In this document: one piece after another, positions 14,426-21,733 of the stretch
Numbering within the stretch: the stretch's first letter is position 1
Layout of the letters: the number at the start of each line of letters is the position of its first letter
Source: Candidatus Iainarchaeum sp.
GTDB taxonomy: Archaea > Iainarchaeota > Iainarchaeia > Iainarchaeales > GW2011-AR10
Direction of reading: 5' to 3'
DNA length: 41,011 bases
Assembly (NCBI GenBank): GCA_016198165.1
Contig: JACQJF010000052.1
Coordinates: forward strand, 1 to 41,011
The notes under the pieces: model-generated
Seen by the model: the letters and a program-made list of their open reading frames with translations, nothing else
Told to the model about the DNA's origin: nothing
Databases searched by the model: none
Translations under genes and position numbers: made by a program

Positions 14426-16132
14426 TCAGCCTGTTGGTTTTTCCTTGTCAATAAAATCGAGGCACATTTGTGTCACCTTGTCCATTGCGTGCGTTTCGTT
14501 GTCTATAAGTTCCTTGAGGAATTTTTCCCTTTTCTTTATTTCTTTTTCCACGCTGTCAACCGTTTTTCCGGAAAATATCGCAACCGCCTTGAGGTACTCT
14601 GAAGAGTTTTTTGTCCTTGAAATCGAGTCGCTTGCAGGGTCATACTGGAATATGGCCACTGTCTTGGTTTTCCCTTCAAGGCTTCCGGCGACTTCGGCTA
14701 TTTCCGTTACCCTGCGTATTGTCCCTTTTTTCTTGTCATGCAGCCTGTGTTCAACGAGGATGAAATCAAGCCCGCTGAGCATGACTTCTGGCACGTTCAT
14801 GGGCGGTGAAACCACTCTCACCACGGTTTCTCTTGGGGAGTTGGCGTGTATGGTGCCAAGGCAACCGGAATGACCCGTGTTAATTGCCGTGAAAAACGTG
14901 AAGGCCTCTGCGTGCCGTATTTCCCCGACGATTATCCTATCGGGCCTCATCCTCAGAGAGTTTTTTGTGAGAATGTCAAGTGTTATTTCCCCCTTGCCTT
15001 CAAGCCCGGGTGGTTTTCCCTCAAGCCTTATCCAGTGTTTTAACGGCAGGTTGAGTTCAGCGGTGTCTTCAATGCTTATTATCCTCTCATAGGGCGGGAT
15101 GAATGCAGCCAGGGCATTGAGGCTTGTGGTTTTTCCACTCCCCGTGCCCCCTGAAATCAGTATGTTTGCGGGTTTTACATTGAGTCCTTCCACGCAGAGC
15201 CACAGGAATGCCCCGACTTCCGTGTTTATAGTGTTTGAGGTTATGAGGTCAATTATGCTGTAGGGGTCTTTGCGGAATTTCCTGATTGTGAGTGTCGAGC
15301 CGTCAACTGACGCGGGTTCAACGGTCGCGTTCACCCGGCTCCCGTCAGCCAGCCGCGCGTCAAGCATTGGGGAGCTTATGTCCACGCGCCTTCCCACGAG
15401 CCTGGCAATCCTATTGACGAGGTCTATTATTTCCTGGTCCGAGTAGAACTCGATGTTTGTGGTCATCATTTCGTATTGCCTGTGGAAAATGTAAACAGGT
15501 TTTTTCGGGCCGATTACCATTATTTCCTCTATTTTGTCGTCGTTTACAAGCGGGTCTATCAGGCCGTATCCGACCATTTCGCGGACCACGGATTCCGCGT
15601 AAAATTCCCACCTGTGCTGGGGTATTCCAAGTTGTGGAGAGTTTTGTAGTATTTCGATTACTTTTTGGTAGTAGACGTTCCGCCTTTCCTGCTGGTCGCG
15701 TATCTTGAAAGGCGCAATTGTAATGAGGCGCGTGGCGGCTTCCTTTATAGTGTTGATTATCGCTTTTTCCGCGGCGGTGGGCCTTGGGACAGGGGTCGTG
15801 TATTCGGGGATGAATTCGCCCTGTACCGTGTATATTTTTGCGTTTCCATAGGACGTGACCAGTTTTTTCTTCCGGTTGTCCTTTTCCTGCTCCCGTGCCT
15901 CTTCAACCTGGCCCTGGGTTAGTGTTTCTGCGGCACCTGTCTTTTGTGCAGGTTTTGGCTCTTCAGCCTTTTTGAAGATTTTTTGCTCTTTTTCGCCTTT
16001 TTTTTCCTTGGAAAAAATTTCAGGGATTTTTTCTTCTTCCGGTTCCACTGGTTTGGGTTCGCCTGCTTCCTGTTCTGCAAGCCTTTTTTTCTTTTTTATC
16101 TTTTCAATCATTTCATCCATGTAATTAGGCAT
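14426..16132 (-). CDS. TadA/VirB11-type secretion ATPase of the pilus
   Basis: 568 residues from the ATG at 16132 (another in-frame ATG is at 16120). A charged, low-complexity N-terminus (about 1-95) precedes the T2SSE domain. Visible motifs are Walker A GGTGSGKT at 328-335, an Asp box/Walker B region (RPDRIIVGEIRHAEAF) and the His box region (GHSGCLGTIHANSPRE). Family role: a cytoplasmic hexameric ATPase that powers pilin extraction and polymerisation. It starts the operon tadA-tadB-tadC-pilin. An 18-bp palindrome (16137-16154) covers the predicted transcription start, and an ATG at 16156 inside that palindrome is rejected as start. Confidence 0.92.
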   Translation of the reverse strand: MPNYMDEMIEKIKKKKRLAEQEAGEPKPVEPEEEKIPEIFSKEKKGEKEQKIFKKAEEPKPAQKTGAAETLTQGQVEEAREQEKDNRKKKLVTSYGNAKIYTVQGEFIPEYTTPVPRPTAAEKAIINTIKEAATRLITIAPFKIRDQQERRNVYYQKVIEILQNSPQLGIPQHRWEFYAESVVREMVGYGLIDPLVNDDKIEEIMVIGPKKPVYIFHRQYEMMTTNIEFYSDQEIIDLVNRIARLVGRRVDISSPMLDARLADGSRVNATVEPASVDGSTLTIRKFRKDPYSIIDLITSNTINTEVGAFLWLCVEGLNVKPANILISGGTGSGKTTSLNALAAFIPPYERIISIEDTAELNLPLKHWIRLEGKPPGLEGKGEITLDILTKNSLRMRPDRIIVGEIRHAEAFTFFTAINTGHSGCLGTIHANSPRETVVRVVSPPMNVPEVMLSGLDFILVEHRLHDKKKGTIRRVTEIAEVAGSLEGKTKTVAIFQYDPASDSISRTKNSSEYLKAVAIFSGKTVDSVEKEIKKREKFLKELIDNETHAMDKVTQMCLDFIDKEKPTG

Positions 16133-16136
16133 AAAC

Positions 16137-16175
16137 GCGTCTAAGATTAGACGCAATTATGATATTTAATAATAG
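16137..16175 (-). promoter_or_regulatory. tadA promoter with an 18-bp palindrome at the start site
   Basis: On the minus strand ATTATTAAATATCA (about 16160-16173) is a TATA-like box. Some 25 nt further lies GCGTCTAATCTTAGACGC (16137-16154), an inverted repeat with 8-bp arms and a 2-bp centre. The tadA ATG (16132) follows after four bases. A palindrome between TATA and start codon is where an archaeal repressor would act; it could also form a 5' hairpin in the mRNA. Confidence 0.5.
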
Positions 16176-16312
16176 CGGGGCCCGTGCAGGGCTCGTACCC
16201 TGCCGGGCACAAGCGACGCGTGCGGCCTAGCGGCCCTACTTGCCTTGCGGCAAAATCGCCTTTGCGTGGGCCCGCGGCGCGTATGTGTCTCCTCTTCGGG
16301 GAGACTGTAATA
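16176..16312 (-). ncRNA. candidate structured RNA upstream of tadA
   Basis: On the minus strand this begins with two-hairpin element copy B and continues through GCGGGCCC (about 16265-16275) to GGGCCCCGC (about 16174-16183). These two ends can pair with one bulge, enclosing several short hairpins, including GCC-GCAA-GGC with a GNRA tetraloop and GCAGGG-TACGAG-CCCTGC. About 70% GC in an otherwise moderate-GC genome. No known family is recognised. It precedes tadA, so it could be a leader or an independent small RNA. Confidence 0.4.
16262..16312 (-). repeat. two-hairpin element, copy B
   Basis: Minus strand: ATTACA, stem 1 GTCTCC/GGAGAC (16305-16287), linker ACATACGCGCCGC, then GGGCCCACGCA. 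The 17 bases of linker and flank match copy A except at two positions. Stem 1 has quite different bases that still pair; stem 2 is weak here (GCC/GGC). It is the most diverged copy. Confidence 0.6.
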
Positions 16313-16382
16313 CATTTCTATTGAACCGCCGCCAAGTAGATGAGTAAATTTTTTTTATAGTAATCCAAAATTATATACTCTA

Positions 16383-16438
16383 TTACCGCCCCATTGAAAA
16401 TGGGGCACATATGCGGCGCGTGTGCCCCGCAGGGTATA
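16383..16438 (+). repeat. two-hairpin element, copy C
   Basis: Plus strand: ATTACC, stem 1 GCCCCATT-GAA-AATGGGGC (16388-16406), linker ACATATGCGGCGCG, stem 2 TGTGCCC-CGCA-GGGTATA (16421-16438, with two G-T pairs). Stem 1 length and loop equal those of copy A with different bases, and the linker and CGCA loop equal those of copy D. It lies just beyond the thrS stop, antisense to thrS. A TATA-like TTATATA is about 10 nt upstream. Confidence 0.65.
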
Positions 16439-16457
16439 AACTCCAGCAAGGGTTTTT

Positions 16458-18353
16458 TTATTGGCCGTTGAATTGTTCCAGGAAATCCTGCAACTTGACG
16501 TTAAAACTGACCTGGGCGAATCTGTCGCGCACTGCAATCGTCCCATTTTTCTCCTCTTTTTCGCCAAGGGTAAGGATGAATGGCGTTTTTTGGAGTTGTG
16601 CGTTGCGGACCTTGTATGCAACGGTTTCGTTTGACAGGTCAAGTTCCGTCCTGATGCCTGCTTTGGAGAGCTGTGCGTGGATTTTTCTTGCATAATCCGC
16701 GTGCTTTTCGCTCACGGGAAAAAGAACTGCCTGTACGGGGGCAAGCCAAGTGGGGAAGCTTCCGCCGAAGTGCTCCACGAGGATTCCAATGAATCTTTCA
16801 AGCGAGCCATAAATCGCCCTGTGCACGATGACCGGGGTTTCTTTTTTGTCCTCGGAATTGATGAAGTAAATCCCGAATTTTTCGGGCATTGAAAAATCCA
16901 CCTGGATTGTGCCGACCTGCCAGTTCCTCCTCAAAGAATCCGTTATGTGGAAGTCTATTTTGGGGCCGTAGAATGCGCCGTCGCCGCTGTTTACCTTGTA
17001 ATTGATTTTTTTTTCCTTGAGCGCGTCTTCAAGGGCGCGTGTCGCGTTCTCCCAGATTTCCTTTGACCCCATTGCCTTTTCCGGGCGCGTGGACAACTCC
17101 ACTCTGTACTCGAACCCGAATTTGTTGTAGATTGTCGTGGTGAGGTCAATCACGTCGACCAGTTCTTTGCGCAGCTGCCCGTGGCTTGCGAAAATGTGTG
17201 CGTCATCCTGTGTGAATTTCCTGACCCTGAACAGGCCGTTGAGGACTCCTGACAGTTCGTGGCGGTGGACGGTTCCAAACTCCGCAATCCTTAGTGGCAA
17301 TTCCCGGTATGACCTTCTTTTTTCCCCGAAGATGAGTATGTGCCCGGGGCAGTTCATCGGCTTGACCGCAAAGTCTTCCTCGTCTATTTCGACAAAGTAC
17401 ATGTTTTCCTTGTAGTGTTCAAAGTGCCCTGATTGTTCCCACAGTTTTTTCTTCATTATCATGGGCGTGATTACTTCAAGGTAGTTTCTTTTTTCTTGTT
17501 CCCTGCGCAAAAACTCCATTAGCTTGTTGTAAATCACCGTTCCCTTCGGGTGGAAAAATACCGTGCCTGGTGCTTCCTCGTGCATTGAGAACAGGTCAAG
17601 TTCTTTTCCGAGTTTGAGGTGAGAGTTTTCAGCGGCCTTTTTCTGCATCTCCAAATACTCGTCGAGCATTTTTTTTTCAGGGAACGCTATGCCGTAGATT
17701 CTCTGAAGCGACTTGTTTTTCTGGTCCCCCCGCCAGTAGGCCCCGGATGTCTTGAGTATTTTCACTGCCTTTATCTTCCCGGTTTCGCTCACGTGGCCGC
17801 CCTTGCACAGGTCGGCGAATTTTCCAGTGAAGTAAACAGTCAGTGTTTTTCCCGCTCCTGTGAATTCTTCTATTAGCTCTTTTTTGTACGGGTTTTTTTC
17901 AAACAGCCTGATTGCGTCTTTTTTTTCGAGTTTTTTCCCGTGCACTTTTTCCTTGCGCGAGATTATTTCAATCATTTTTTTCTCTATTTTTTCAAGATCC
18001 TCTTTCGTGAACGGGTGTGAAACGTCAAAGTCGAAGTAGAAACCTTCGTCTATTGGTGGCCCGATTGCGGGCAATGCGTCTGGAAATACTTCCTGCACTG
18101 CTTCGTTGAGCACGTGTGCGGCCGTGTGCCAGAGGGCTTTTTTTCCCTCAGCGTCATTCCACGTTAGGATGCGGAAATTTCCGGATTCTTCAAGCGGTGC
18201 GTCAAGCTCGATTGTCCGTTCGCCCAGTTTTACCGCCAGTGCGTCGCGTGCGAGCCGCTCGCCGATGCTTGCTGCAACTTCAAGCCCCGTCGCCCCTTTG
18301 CGGAACTCTTTTTTCTTCCCGTCGGGAAAAACGAGGGTTATCTTATCAAACAT
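16458..18353 (-). CDS. thrS: threonyl-tRNA synthetase, bacterial-type domain order
   Basis: 631 residues from the ATG at 18353. A TGS domain (1-63, MFDKITLVFPDGKKKEF) is followed by the SAD editing domain with HTAAH (His76, His80) and CKGGH near 180, then the class II catalytic core (FRVRKFTQDDAHIF; zinc-site MNCPGH; motif 3 GSLERFIGILVEHFGG) and the anticodon domain (TWLAPVQAVLFPVSEKH to the end). Many archaea instead have an N-terminal DTD-like editing domain, so this looks like the bacterial/eukaryotic architecture, probably acquired laterally. It charges tRNA-Thr and clears mischarged Ser. An upstream TTG-type extension to 18383 is not supported. Confidence 0.96.
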   Translation of the reverse strand: MFDKITLVFPDGKKKEFRKGATGLEVAASIGERLARDALAVKLGERTIELDAPLEESGNFRILTWNDAEGKKALWHTAAHVLNEAVQEVFPDALPAIGPPIDEGFYFDFDVSHPFTKEDLEKIEKKMIEIISRKEKVHGKKLEKKDAIRLFEKNPYKKELIEEFTGAGKTLTVYFTGKFADLCKGGHVSETGKIKAVKILKTSGAYWRGDQKNKSLQRIYGIAFPEKKMLDEYLEMQKKAAENSHLKLGKELDLFSMHEEAPGTVFFHPKGTVIYNKLMEFLRREQEKRNYLEVITPMIMKKKLWEQSGHFEHYKENMYFVEIDEEDFAVKPMNCPGHILIFGEKRRSYRELPLRIAEFGTVHRHELSGVLNGLFRVRKFTQDDAHIFASHGQLRKELVDVIDLTTTIYNKFGFEYRVELSTRPEKAMGSKEIWENATRALEDALKEKKINYKVNSGDGAFYGPKIDFHITDSLRRNWQVGTIQVDFSMPEKFGIYFINSEDKKETPVIVHRAIYGSLERFIGILVEHFGGSFPTWLAPVQAVLFPVSEKHADYARKIHAQLSKAGIRTELDLSNETVAYKVRNAQLQKTPFILTLGEKEEKNGTIAVRDRFAQVSFNVKLQDFLEQFNGQ

Positions 18354-18412
18354 GGGAAATCCACAAAGATTATAACAAACCAAAAAAATAATTCGGCAAA
18401 TTTTTCATGGTT

Positions 18413-18465
18413 CCTTGCAAATGCTTTTGCATTTGCGAGGCCTCGCAAAGCTTCGCTTTGCAAGG
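18413..18465. promoter_or_regulatory. pair of hairpins with an alternative fold upstream of thrS
   Basis: CCTTGCAAATGC-TTTT-GCATTTGCGAGG (18413-18440) and CCTCGCAAAGC-TTC-GCTTTGCAAGG (18441-18465) are adjacent hairpins. They can instead form an outer stem CCTTGCAAA/TTTGCAAGG with a perfect 18-bp inner palindrome TTTGCGAGGCCTCGCAAA (18432-18449). Two mutually exclusive folds is a feature of regulatory leaders. It lies 60-110 nt before thrS on the minus strand and 144-196 nt before the gene at 18609. Confidence 0.5.
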
Positions 18466-18472
18466 TGTTATC

Positions 18473-18517
18473 TGTCAAACCATGCTAATATGCCTAAAAT
18501 ATTTTCATGGTTTGACA
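18473..18517. promoter_or_regulatory. 12-bp inverted repeat TGTCAAACCATG/CATGGTTTGACA
   Basis: The two perfect 12-bp arms (18473-18484 and 18506-18517) are separated by 21 AT-rich bases. Downstream, GTATAAAAACC (18535-18545) is a TATA-like box for the plus-strand gene at 18609. The TGTCAA/TTGACA ends recall the pair around the TATA box at 35591-35614. Possible operator; a transposon end is less likely since no transposase is present. Confidence 0.5.
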
Positions 18518-18608
18518 TATTTTAAGCAAAAAAGCGTATAAAAACCATGCCTTTTTTTCCCTTTTCCAAAGGCAAAGTTAATAACTCGGCTTGAAGTTAT
18601 TTTTTCTT

Positions 18609-19259
18609 ATGCGCTGGAGAGCACACCCTGTTTTTGCATCGCGTTTACCCCACTTAAAGCCATTCTCTAAAATAGGAAATCATCGTGTTTGGCGCGTGGA
18701 AGATATAGGGCAGCAACTTAGCAAGCTTTTGGAAACGGAGAAAATAACCCCTGAGCAGGCAAGCAGGGTATTCACTTATGTTATAAACACTGCCAATGAC
18801 CCTTCAAAGCCTCTGCCCAAAGGAACTATTGAGTTAAGGCGTAAATACCCTTTTCTTCAGCCCCACCAGCCGGAAAACGTGGTCAGAGTGGAACGCGGGG
18901 TTTTTTCACGGATTCCTGCCCGCAGGGAAAGGGCTTTTAGGCGTTACAGGATTTACGCCAATGCAGGAAAATACATAAGTAAACATTTTGGCCAAGTGCT
19001 CAATCCAGTTCAAAGACGCGAGCTTAAAGATATCTTCATGGGTTGGTTCAGGCTGCGTTTTTCCAACACAGGCAGAATCCCTGATGCGGCAACTTCAGAA
19101 GAGTTTCTTGGGCATTTTGCGGATTTTTTGCAAAGACAGCGTAAAGTGGGAAACCGGGCTGATTTTCAAGCCAGCGTGAATTTCGCCGTAACCATGTTTG
19201 AGCGCGCACTAACAAGCAGGGCTCGCAGACCCCCATCGAGAAAGCCTCCTGTTCGTTAA
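18609..19259 (+). CDS. unrecognised basic protein
   Basis: 216 residues from the ATG at 18609 (a TTG at 18591 would add six). I do not recognise a family. It is strongly basic, with no signal peptide or long membrane helix. The mid part is helical (RRERAFRRYRIYANAGKYI, then RELKDIFMGWFRLRF), and the C-terminus is an arginine/proline-rich tail (SRARRPPSRKPPVR) that could contact nucleic acid. A TATA-like box lies about 65-75 nt upstream. It precedes nreA by 36 bp on the same strand but seems an accessory gene. Nucleic-acid binding is inference from charge only. Confidence 0.6.
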   Translation: MRWRAHPVFASRLPHLKPFSKIGNHRVWRVEDIGQQLSKLLETEKITPEQASRVFTYVINTANDPSKPLPKGTIELRRKYPFLQPHQPENVVRVERGVFSRIPARRERAFRRYRIYANAGKYISKHFGQVLNPVQRRELKDIFMGWFRLRFSNTGRIPDAATSEEFLGHFADFLQRQRKVGNRADFQASVNFAVTMFERALTSRARRPPSRKPPVR

Positions 19260-19295
19260 AAACTCTTTTACCATTTTTCCATCCCTCATTTTTTC

Positions 19296-20543
19296 ATGCA
19301 AAAGATTTCACCACAGCTTTGCGTGCGCTGCAAGGGCCGCCTCTGGTGCGGCCTGTCGGCATGCCCCATTATGGAAAAATTCGAGTCACAGAAACAGTCG
19401 CTTGCACTGGTCAAGGGCACGAGGTTTGAGGGTTCGAACCCGCCTGGTTTTCTCGTCACGCACAAAAATTACCCCAACATCCAGGCAGGCCCTGTATCAC
19501 TGCCTGGGGTGGAAAAGGACTCGTCTTTTTTCGATGACCCCACAAAATGGTTCGGCATGTCAGCGCGCGAAATCATTTCCATGCGCGCACGCTTGTTGTC
19601 TTCAAGTGTGCCTGTCAAGGCAAGTGATGCATCCAACCCAAAGCGCGGGCTTTTGGAAATGCAGGAAGTCGTGCTTTCAAGAACCCCCGTGTCTGCAGAG
19701 TTTGAGTTGAAAGAAAAGCCAAAACATGTCCTGTCTTTTAGTGACACTGTTGCCCCGGTTGGCGCGCGTGCGCGCCTTGAAAAAATGTCCCTTTCAGGCT
19801 CGCCGAGGCTCCCGAAGAAGGCGGAGTATTTCTGGAGTGACTCCGACGCAAAAGCCATTGAAGCCCTGGAAGGCCTGTTCCAATCTGGCATGCCCGTGCA
19901 TTACCTGTACAAGGCGCTCAGTTCCGGCGCATTCGGGGTTAAAAAAAACCGCAAGCTTGTCCCAACGCGCTGGTCAATTACGAGCGTGGATTCCCGGTTG
20001 TCAGGGTTTTTAGTGGACAAAAAAATCAAGTCATTTAGGGAACTTGGGCCAGTAGAAGTTTACGCAGAATCTTTTTTGGGAAACCATTTTTTTGTCGTGC
20101 TTGTCCCGCGTGAGTGGGGTTTTGAAATGCTTGAATCCTGGCTTCCTGGCGCAGGCTGGGCGGCTTTTGCTGAAAAAAAAGAATTCCATGTCCTGTGCGA
20201 CCACGAGGGTTATGACGGGCGCAGGGATTACGCGTCAAACATTACCGGGGCCTATTACGCCGCGCGCCTGCCGGTTGCAGAGCATCTCGTGCGCAAAAAG
20301 CGCCAGGCATCGGTTTTCGTTTTCCGTGAAATAGATGAAACATACAACATCGGCCTTGGGGTGTGGGTCATCCGCGAGACAATGAAAAAGGCGCTTGAAA
20401 AAAAGCCACAGGTTTTTTCTTCGCTGAATGAGGCTTTTTCTTTTGTCTCCCCGCGTTTGCAGGTGCCTTTTGCTTTGTATGAGAAAACGAGCAGTCTCAT
20501 GGGGCGCGTGAGGTTCCAGTCCAGACTATCGGATTTTTCTTGA
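19296..20543 (+). CDS. nreA: NreA-family DNA repair protein
   Basis: 415 residues. The N-terminus has a zinc-finger-like set Cys9, Cys12, Cys18, Cys23 (LCVRCKGRLWCGLSACP). The next segment (GSNPPGFLVTHKNYPNIQAGP) and the C-terminal part (GNHFFVVLVPREWGFEMLESW; IDETYNIGLGVWVIRETMKKAL) match the Nre_N and Nre_C halves (DUF650/DUF651). The very C-terminus, QSRLSDFS, is close to a PCNA-interacting QxxLxxFF box with one aromatic missing. NreA proteins are archaeal and linked with DNA-damage response through PCNA. The gene converges on rfcS, whose product loads PCNA. Confidence 0.9.
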   Translation: MQKISPQLCVRCKGRLWCGLSACPIMEKFESQKQSLALVKGTRFEGSNPPGFLVTHKNYPNIQAGPVSLPGVEKDSSFFDDPTKWFGMSAREIISMRARLLSSSVPVKASDASNPKRGLLEMQEVVLSRTPVSAEFELKEKPKHVLSFSDTVAPVGARARLEKMSLSGSPRLPKKAEYFWSDSDAKAIEALEGLFQSGMPVHYLYKALSSGAFGVKKNRKLVPTRWSITSVDSRLSGFLVDKKIKSFRELGPVEVYAESFLGNHFFVVLVPREWGFEMLESWLPGAGWAAFAEKKEFHVLCDHEGYDGRRDYASNITGAYYAARLPVAEHLVRKKRQASVFVFREIDETYNIGLGVWVIRETMKKALEKKPQVFSSLNEAFSFVSPRLQVPFALYEKTSSLMGRVRFQSRLSDFS

Positions 20544-20557
20544 ACGCGGGGCAAAAT

Positions 20558-21529
20558 TTATTCGTGCTGTTTTTTGTGCTTTGCAAACTGTGCAAGCATT
20601 GCCTCAAGCTGTATTCTTTCGCTTGCGCCCTCTACAAGCCTGAAATCGTATTCGCCGATGATGTCTGCAAGGTCTGCCTTGAGTTTGAGCGGGATTACGG
20701 TGTCATCTGAGTTCATCATTTCCCTGTAGAGCTGCCCGATTACGTCTTCCCCGCTCATGCCGTAAGCGTAGAGCAAATAATCGAGTTTGTCGCGTGCTTC
20801 GAGGAATTTTCCCGAAAGCGCAAGCGTAATCATTTCCTTTATTTCCGCGGGGTTTGCGCGGCTTGAAATGGAAAAAACTTCCTTGTCCGAGATTTTTTTG
20901 TCCGCGCTTGAGGCCGCCTGGAGGACGTTGATTGCTTTTCTCATGTCTCCTTCCGAGACGTAGACAATTGCGTCAAGCGCGCTTTTTTCAAGCTCCACTT
21001 TTTCGCTTTCCGCCACTTCCAAGATTTTTTTTTCAACGTCTTTTGAAGGCAGGCTCTTGAAGCGGAAAACGACACAGCGTGACTGTATGGGTTCAATTAG
21101 CTTTGATGAAAAATTGCATGACAAAATGAAGCGGCATGTTTTCGAGTATTTTTCCATGGTTCTCCTGAGTGCCTGCTGTGCGTCCTGCGTCAAGGCGTCC
21201 GACTCGTCGAGGAAAATTATCTTGAAGGAAGAGTCGAATGCAAGCGTGCGCGCGAAGTCCTTGATTGTCCCGCGAACGACATCGATGCCTCTTGCATCAC
21301 TCGCATTCAACTCTAAAAAATTCTGTTCAAAGCTTTTTGGGAACAGTTCTTTTGCCAGGGCGATTGCCGCTGAGGTTTTCCCTATTCCTGCGCGGCCTGC
21401 AAAGAGCATGTTCGGAACCGACCGGTTTTTTGCGTATTCCTCGAGTTTTTTCGTTATTTCCCCGTGGCCAACCACTTCTTTGAGTGTTTTTGGCCTGTAT
21501 TTTTCAATCCATGGAAGCCCTTCGTTCAT
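20558..21529 (-). CDS. rfcS: replication factor C small subunit
   Basis: 323 residues from the ATG at 21529, with AGG and seven T before it (an in-frame TTG at 21532 is possible). The AAA+ clamp-loader signature is complete: PWIEKYRPKTLKEVVG, Walker A GRAGIGKT at 45-52, the NASDARGIDVVR segment, Walker B with DESD (108-111, instead of DEAD), sensor 1 FILSCNFSSKLI and the arginine finger SRC at 150-152. Domains II-III and a helical collar follow to the end. With RfcL (not in this window) it opens PCNA at primer ends. Confidence 0.96.
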   Translation of the reverse strand: MNEGLPWIEKYRPKTLKEVVGHGEITKKLEEYAKNRSVPNMLFAGRAGIGKTSAAIALAKELFPKSFEQNFLELNASDARGIDVVRGTIKDFARTLAFDSSFKIIFLDESDALTQDAQQALRRTMEKYSKTCRFILSCNFSSKLIEPIQSRCVVFRFKSLPSKDVEKKILEVAESEKVELEKSALDAIVYVSEGDMRKAINVLQAASSADKKISDKEVFSISSRANPAEIKEMITLALSGKFLEARDKLDYLLYAYGMSGEDVIGQLYREMMNSDDTVIPLKLKADLADIIGEYDFRLVEGASERIQLEAMLAQFAKHKKQHE

Positions 21530-21672
21530 CAAAAAAACCTTTTTTTTCTTTGAAATCTTTGAAATATTTTCTTCCCGTGAAGGTGTTTTAAAAGCATAAG
21601 GGGGCCTCTTTCTTGTAGCTTTTAATTATTAATGTTACAAAAAGTAGTGTGTTTTCATGTTAACCCAAAATA

Positions 21673-21728
21673 TTACCGTCCCTTCGCAGGAAGGGGCACA
21701 TATGCGGCGTAAACCTGCGCACAGGTTT
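21673..21728 (+). repeat. two-hairpin element, copy D, directly before the gene at 21734
   Basis: Plus strand: ATTACC, stem 1 GTCCCTTC-GCAG-GAAGGGGC (21678-21697, one G-T pair), linker ACATATGCGGCGT, stem 2 AAACCTG-CGCA-CAGGTTT (21711-21728, seven perfect pairs). Stem 2 ends five bases before the ATG, and its 3' strand contains CAGG, the only Shine-Dalgarno-like sequence for that gene. A folded RNA would hide it, so this copy may control translation. Confidence 0.65.
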
Positions 21729-21733
21729 TTTTC

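Larger units (their letters stand above)
16157..16457. other. gene-free region between tadA and thrS holding structured GC-rich DNA
   Basis: No protein gene is convincing in this 325-bp gap. Its left part (16174-16275) is very GC-rich against AT-rich flanks and full of hairpins: GCAGGG/CCCTGC around CTCGTA (16186-16203), GGCC-TAGC-GGCC and TTGCC-TTGC-GGCAA. The right part has two divergently placed two-hairpin elements around an AT-rich centre with a TATA-like TTATATA (about 16371-16377). It looks like one or more structured RNAs or a repeat nest. No tRNA or rRNA signature is present. Confidence 0.6.

Noticed and set aside
16186-16203. tRNA T-arm in the GC-rich block (GCAGGG-loop-CCCTGC)
   Set aside because: The loop CTCGTA / TACGAG lacks the TTCNANN pattern and no cloverleaf can be built.
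18473-18517. Terminal inverted repeats of an insertion sequence
   Set aside because: The 12-bp arms are only 21 bp apart, there is no transposase, and no target duplication is visible.
19425-19450. T-arm-like GGGTTCGAACCC
   Set aside because: It lies inside the nreA reading frame and codes for a conserved part (EGSNPPG); no acceptor or anticodon arms fit around it.
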